From assembly GCA_003170575.1 (NCBI GenBank), contig PMZB01000218.1, positions 1 to 19,819 on the forward strand: a stretch of DNA of 19,819 nt, in the 5' to 3' direction. The notes beneath the pieces are model-generated. The model saw nothing but the letters and a program-made list of their open reading frames with translations. It ran no database searches and was not told the DNA's origin. This document shows, piece by piece, positions 15,653 to 19,819 of the stretch. The stretch is from Chlamydiia bacterium (GTDB lineage Bacteria; Chlamydiota; Chlamydiia; Chlamydiales; FEN-1388). The position numbers and the translations under genes were made by a program. Position 1 is the first letter of the stretch. The number at the start of each line of letters is the position of its first letter.

Positions 15653-15846
15653 AAACCCACCAGTCCTAAATAGACTATTATTTGTATCGTCTTTCCTGTG
15701 TTTTGGGCCACTCTATTTTTTAGAGAGACATTCTTTGTTGTGCTTTTTTCTGGAATGGACAAAATAGATGTAATGACGCATAATTTTGCTTTTGTGGTTA
15801 TTTAATTTTTTAAAATCTAAGAAATTTAATTCTATTTTTGGGTTTT

Positions 15847-16593
15847 ATGACAATATTTCCTTACAGATATTATGCTGATGCAGATCCTCAGTTAAATCGT
15901 CTCGATCTGTTTGAATGTGCGTTACAGGTGGATGAGAGACCAATTCATTGTTATCTCATAACTACCTTTATTGAAACTGATAATGGAATAGAAGAACATT
16001 ATCAATTAGATTTACCGCCGAGATGCATTCTGACCTCTCAGAATATTGCAAATATTGTCATGCAAGTCCTTCCTCATTACTTTACCTATGATTTGAACGC
16101 GATCCTTCCTCTCTATATGTACTCCTTTCAATGCTTAAATGACGATTTATGTCCATATGATCGCAGGTGGAAATTAGGACGTGTTGTACTGGCAAATAGG
16201 ATTCTTGAAAATTTCAATCAATCCTTTATATGCAACACGAAGATAAGGGTGAAAAACTTGAAAATAGGATGTCAGAATGCCATTCAAGACTTGTGGGGGA
16301 AATATAAAATGCCACCTAGAGGAGAAGTTGAGAAACTTCTAAATGTTATAATTCAAAATCACATAAATCCTTTAATGAAAGAATTTACGGAGTATCTATC
16401 CTGGGTCCCATGTAATCGATTAACTGACCCTATTAGACAAGCCTCTCAACAATTGGATAGTATTCGCCGAAGCGTTCATGATTTCAGGAAAATTACCCGT
16501 TTTTGTAAGAACCTTTTACGCGCTCTTCCCAGAAAGGGGGCCTATCCCACGTTCCCCGAATATAAGATCATTTTGCAGAAAGGTGCCTCTTGA
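15847..16593 (+). CDS. Orphan protein, unknown function
   Basis: I do not recognise this protein of about 248 residues. ATG at 15847 is preferred over the in-frame TTG at 15838; neither has a clear Shine-Dalgarno site, and the upstream 185 bases are AT-rich without a promoter I would name. The N-terminal half looks beta-rich and contains several Cys. The C-terminal half looks helical and basic (RQASQQLDSIRRSVHDFRKITRF from about 195). There is no signal peptide and no membrane helix. It lies alone on the + strand between the divergent lptD operon and convergent priA, 29 bases from the priA stop with no terminator hairpin. Its base composition looks more AT-rich than the housekeeping neighbours, which would fit a lineage-specific or acquired gene. 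Confidence 0.6.
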   Translation: MTIFPYRYYADADPQLNRLDLFECALQVDERPIHCYLITTFIETDNGIEEHYQLDLPPRCILTSQNIANIVMQVLPHYFTYDLNAILPLYMYSFQCLNDDLCPYDRRWKLGRVVLANRILENFNQSFICNTKIRVKNLKIGCQNAIQDLWGKYKMPPRGEVEKLLNVIIQNHINPLMKEFTEYLSWVPCNRLTDPIRQASQQLDSIRRSVHDFRKITRFCKNLLRALPRKGAYPTFPEYKIILQKGAS

Positions 16594-16622
16594 TGAGTTG
16601 TATTATTTTTGAATAACCATTT

Positions 16623-18857
16623 CTAGAAAAAAGTTGATATAGGGTCTACATCGCAAAAATAGGCAACTGTTGAAGGGATTTTCAGCTCCTTGTTGAGCTT
16701 CTCAGAGAGTGCTGTAACAAATGTAACGCTTGGACCGCGCACCAGGCACTGGTAGCGCCACCGATCATTGACCTTGGGATGGCCGCAAGGGAGTGCTGGA
16801 TGGCAAATAAACTGAGAGGGGAGCTGTTTTTGAAGGGCCTCGCTCCATGATCGGGCACTTTCTTCTACAGCCTTTTGGTCTACTCCAGAAAAAACAAATT
16901 TCAGGATGTGATTGTAGGGGGGGAAAAAGAATGTTTTTCGTATTTCCGTCTCCTCTGCATAAAAAGAGGGATAGTCTTGACGTGATGCCGCAAGGATTGT
17001 AGGGTGGTCTGGAATGGACGTTTGCAGAACAACTTCCCCTTTTGTGATTCCTCTCCCAGAGCGGCCTGCTACTTGGGTAATAAGCTGAAAAACAGATTCC
17101 TGCGCGCGAAAATCAGGAATGTTGAGGGTTGTATCGCAGTTTAAGATGCCGACTAAAGTGACTTCTGGAAAGTGCAACCCTTTGGCAATCATCTGTGTGC
17201 CAACAAGCACATCTGCTTTTCCTGTTCTAAAATCGTTCAGGATTCGTTCAAGCGACCCTTTGTGCTTTGTGGAGTCAGCGTCAGCCCGAAGTACGCGAAT
17301 GTCTGGGAAAATTTTGTAGAGAGCAGCTTCCACTTTTTCTGTGCCAATGCCTCCATAGCGTATGAGAGAGGGCTTGCGGCAGTGCGGGCAGATAGCAGGT
17401 GGAGCGCAATCATACCCGCACAAATGGCAGGAGAGCAAGTTATGGAGTTTATGAAAGGTAAGTGCACACTCGCACCGCGAACACATAAGCACCTTGCCGC
17501 ACTCAGTGCAGGTGCTTGTTGTGTGAAAGCCGCGTCTGTTGAGAAAAAGCATTGCTTGCTCGCCCTTTTTTCGACGCTCATCAACTTTGCTTAAAAGCAG
17601 GTCGGAAAAGAGTGTAAAGCCTTTTGCTTTATCATATTCGCGGCGCATGTCAACAATATGCACCTCCGGTATGACCGCTGACCCGCTTCTTTCGTTCAAT
17701 GTAAGAAGTTCATATTTGCCAATCTTTGCATTGTAAAAGCTCTCTAGCGAGGGCGTAGCGCTTCCCAGAACAACAGTGGCCTGGGTGAGCTTTCCTCGCA
17801 TCACTGCCACATCACGTGCGTGATAGGAGGGAGAATCTTCAGTTTGTTTGTAGCTATGTTCATGTTCCTCATCAACAATGATCAGGCCAAGGTTTGGAAG
17901 AGGACAAAATACAGCTGAGCGTGCGCCTATAACTATTCTTGCTCCCTGTGTGCGAATGGCAGTCCATGCTTCATGACGCTCGCCATCGCTTAAACGGTGG
18001 TGAAGCACAGCGATGGGGATTGTGAACCTGCTTTTAAATCGCTGAATTGTTTGTGTTGTAAGGGCTATTTCTGGGACTAAGACAAGAGCGCCCTTGCCTT
18101 GCTTCAGGCATGTTTCAATGGCTTGAATAAACACTTCTGTTTTCCCGCTTCCAGTTACACCATAGAGCAGTTTTACAGAAAATCTGTTTTCATGAAGGGA
18201 GGAGATTATGGAGGAGAGGGCGATGACTTGTTCCTCACGCAAGTTCTTGGGGGGGGTTGTGAAATAGGATTCGCCTGTGACAAGAGAGTCTTGAGAGCGC
18301 ACAAGGTCAAGCGTCAGGCATCCTTTTTCTACCAAGGCTTTTACAGAAGAGGGGTGGCATTCTCCTTGTTCAAGGAGCTCTGAGAGAAGAATTCCTTTTT
18401 TTGTTGGAAGTAAGAGCTCAAGAATTTTTGCCTGCTGGGGAGCTTTTGGGGCAAGCTCTTGATACAAAAGACTGAGCTCTTCGCGCGTTTTGGCACGTTT
18501 GACAAGGTACTGTTTGCGCACTCCAATAGCTTTTCTGACTCCAGAGGGAAGCATAGTTTTTAACACTTTTTCGATAGGGGTGCCATAGTAGGAAGCCATC
18601 CAGAGTGCAAGACGGAACAGGTCTTCTGTGATCACAGGCCCATCGCTTAAGGCTCGAGCGATGGGATGAAGCGTTGGAAAAGAAGAACTCTTTTTAAGCT
18701 GCACAACAAAACCGCGCGAAAGTCGGGATCTTAAGGGTACTTCAACCCATGTGCCAACATTGATTTTTGAAATCAGTTCCTCTGGGATTGAATAATCCAG
18801 CGCTTTTTGTACTGAGACCTCAAGAATAACTTCAGCCACTTTTGGAGCATCATTCAT
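16623..18857 (-). CDS. priA: Primosomal protein N', replication restart helicase PriA
   Basis: PriA recognises stalled or collapsed replication forks and reloads the replicative helicase. The N-terminal DNA-binding domain (about 1-200) is followed by the helicase domain. Walker A is GVTGSGKT with Lys239, the DExH box is VDEEHEHSYKQ, motif III is GSATPSLESF, and motif VI is QVAGRSGRG. The zinc-binding insertion begins at Cys450/Cys453 (CTECGK) and continues through MCSRC, SCHLC and CPHCRK, giving the eight Cys expected for two zinc ions. At 744 residues it is full length. The ATG lies three bases after the stop of the upstream gene with only a weak ribosome-binding site, so translational coupling is likely. 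It ends 29 bases from the convergent orphan. Confidence 0.97.
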   Translation of the reverse strand: MNDAPKVAEVILEVSVQKALDYSIPEELISKINVGTWVEVPLRSRLSRGFVVQLKKSSSFPTLHPIARALSDGPVITEDLFRLALWMASYYGTPIEKVLKTMLPSGVRKAIGVRKQYLVKRAKTREELSLLYQELAPKAPQQAKILELLLPTKKGILLSELLEQGECHPSSVKALVEKGCLTLDLVRSQDSLVTGESYFTTPPKNLREEQVIALSSIISSLHENRFSVKLLYGVTGSGKTEVFIQAIETCLKQGKGALVLVPEIALTTQTIQRFKSRFTIPIAVLHHRLSDGERHEAWTAIRTQGARIVIGARSAVFCPLPNLGLIIVDEEHEHSYKQTEDSPSYHARDVAVMRGKLTQATVVLGSATPSLESFYNAKIGKYELLTLNERSGSAVIPEVHIVDMRREYDKAKGFTLFSDLLLSKVDERRKKGEQAMLFLNRRGFHTTSTCTECGKVLMCSRCECALTFHKLHNLLSCHLCGYDCAPPAICPHCRKPSLIRYGGIGTEKVEAALYKIFPDIRVLRADADSTKHKGSLERILNDFRTGKADVLVGTQMIAKGLHFPEVTLVGILNCDTTLNIPDFRAQESVFQLITQVAGRSGRGITKGEVVLQTSIPDHPTILAASRQDYPSFYAEETEIRKTFFFPPYNHILKFVFSGVDQKAVEESARSWSEALQKQLPSQFICHPALPCGHPKVNDRWRYQCLVRGPSVTFVTALSEKLNKELKIPSTVAYFCDVDPISTFF

Positions 18858-18860
18858 GAC

Positions 18861-19694
18861 TTACCCAGGAGAAAATGCAAGTTTTTTAAGAGCAAGCCAA
18901 AGCCTTGATTTTACCTCCTGGCTTGTCGTTGTTGAGGATGTGAGGAAAAAGAGGTGCAACGGTTTCCCATGGATGGATCCTAAGGGAAGAAATGGATCCG
19001 CTTCTTTTAACGGGTTGTGAGAGAAGTCAGGATGAGATTCCAGAAGTTTTTTGAGCGTTGTTTCGTTATGAGGCTCAATAAAGAAAAAAAGTGCATCAGC
19101 GTCATGTGCACTTAGGGTAAGGTTTGAAAGAAAGGAGGGGTCAAGACACTGAAAATGGGTGATTTTCCGATGAAGCCTTTCTTGTACTGCGCAAGCTACG
19201 GACTGAAGAAATTGAGCCTCCTGGGCTGCTGCAGGAAAAGAAAAAACTGCCCATACGCGCTCCTTGACATCAGGGTTCTGATAAAGACACCCGTCAGCCA
19301 GGGAGGGCATGGCCTTATTCGCTGAAATAGTTTTTCTTGTCTGAAATGTATCTGCTGTGGTGAAAGAAACTTCTCTGGGCAGAAGTTTATCAGATTTTTG
19401 CGTCACTTTCTTTGGCTCTTCCGGTAGTTCTTCCGGTAAGGGAAGTTGCCTCTCCTCTTTTACTGGAGCTGCAGTTTTTGGTGCTGGTTTGGGTTTTGGG
19501 GTAACTGGGACTTCAGCTCTTGGGACTTCAGCTCTTGGGATCTCAGCTCTTGGGAGGGCTTGCTTTTTGGGAACAAGAGGCTTCACTTTTTCGAAAAATT
19601 GAAACGTCTTCTCATCTACAGGCGAAGGTATATACTGGCCCTGTTTTACATAGACCCAAAGAAGAGAGAGAATTTCCAAAGATGATTGTGTCAT
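18861..19694 (-). CDS. Proline-rich orphan protein upstream of priA
   Basis: This 277-residue protein is not recognised. Residues 1-45 are compact and partly helical. About 45-100 is a low-complexity Pro/Ala/Lys/Glu linker with three tandem RAE(I/V)P repeats and KPKPAPK. About 130-277 looks like a folded alpha/beta domain (VWAVFSF, ADALFFFIE, PLHLFFL strands separated by helices). There is no signal peptide. The stop lies three bases before the priA start, so the two form an operon. From memory, Chlamydia trachomatis has an unknown gene (CT779) next to priA, and this could be its counterpart; I could not check. ATG at 19694 has no Shine-Dalgarno site and instead abuts an inverted repeat. Confidence 0.7.
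   Translation of the reverse strand: MTQSSLEILSLLWVYVKQGQYIPSPVDEKTFQFFEKVKPLVPKKQALPRAEIPRAEVPRAEVPVTPKPKPAPKTAAPVKEERQLPLPEELPEEPKKVTQKSDKLLPREVSFTTADTFQTRKTISANKAMPSLADGCLYQNPDVKERVWAVFSFPAAAQEAQFLQSVACAVQERLHRKITHFQCLDPSFLSNLTLSAHDADALFFFIEPHNETTLKKLLESHPDFSHNPLKEADPFLPLGSIHGKPLHLFFLTSSTTTSQEVKSRLWLALKKLAFSPG
19506..19550 (-). repeat. 15-bp tandem repeat, three copies
   Basis: The unit TGGGACTTCAGCTCT (as read on +) occurs at 19506, 19521 and 19536. The third copy differs at two bases. It encodes the repeated RAE(I/V)P pentapeptides of the linker and could change length by slippage. Confidence 0.85.
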
Positions 19695-19723
19695 AGAACG
19701 AACGATTCCATATGTTTCGTTCT
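19695..19723 (-). repeat. Inverted repeat abutting a start codon
   Basis: AGAACGAA (19695-19702) and TTCGTTCT (19716-19723) are perfect 8-bp arms with a 13-base loop, directly upstream of the ATG at 19694. It takes the place of a ribosome-binding site. It could be an operator or an mRNA hairpin controlling translation. Confidence 0.6.
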
Positions 19724-19754
19724 TATTCTACTTGGGATGCAATATATCCCATAT

Positions 19755-19800
19755 AAAAAAACCCTCAGACCACAGAATCTGCAGGCTGAGGGTTTTTTTT
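19755..19800. terminator. Bidirectional intrinsic terminator
   Basis: CCCTCAG (19762-19768) pairs with CTGAGGG (19786-19792), flanked by seven A on the left and eight T on the right. Either strand therefore gives a GC stem followed by a U-tract. It probably ends a reverse-strand gene lying right of the window. Confidence 0.85.
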
Positions 19801-19819
19801 AACATAAGAAGATATACAG

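Noticed and set aside
15653..15846. Promoters in the lptD/15847 divergent region
   Set aside because: The region is AT-rich with several partial matches, none with both good hexamers and a 16-18 base spacer.
17172..17594. 140-codon + strand frame opposite priA
   Set aside because: It is antisense to the well-supported PriA zinc-binding and helicase region and has no recognisable domain; a shadow frame.

Overview
The window looks like chromosomal DNA of an environmental (amoeba-associated) chlamydia or a close relative. The reasons are the LeuS, FolD, PriA and LptD/OstA-type housekeeping proteins, which look chlamydial to me, next to secreted-effector-like genes with eukaryotic ubiquitin-protease (USP) domains, lineage-specific orphan families and a group II intron remnant. 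I judged this by reading alone; no database search was run, so genus-level placement is open.

Left part (1-4132) is an accessory zone. A decayed, frameshifted gene (2-1424) enters from the left edge, and an intact paralogue (2531-4132) lies downstream. Between them are the 3' end of a group II intron (maturase C-terminus plus RNA domains V and VI, about 1473-1909) and a reverse-strand peptide deformylase (1940-2437). The deformylase lacks the usual metal-binding Cys in motif 2. The duplicated family looks like an uncharacterised Rossmann-type, methyltransferase-like protein.

Middle (4192-10834, all + strand): leuS, a small helical orphan, then two tandem USP-family (C19) deubiquitinase-like genes. 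They share one architecture: a common N-terminal domain, a proline-rich linker, and a USP domain with Cys and His boxes. A terminator-like hairpin and a good sigma70-type promoter separate the two, so the second is probably its own transcription unit. These are the best candidates for host-directed effectors here and the most interesting part of the window.

Right part is mainly reverse strand. lptD, ugd, a small multi-spanning membrane protein and folD (15652 to 10828) form a compact operon joined by a 10-nt gap and two overlaps. It combines outer-membrane biogenesis, UDP-glucuronate synthesis and folate metabolism. A + strand orphan (15847-16593) follows, then priA (replication restart helicase), which is coupled to an upstream proline-rich orphan (18861-19694). 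A strong bidirectional terminator (19755-19800) closes the window. No gene-free stretch exceeds 300 bases. No tRNA, rRNA or CRISPR was seen.
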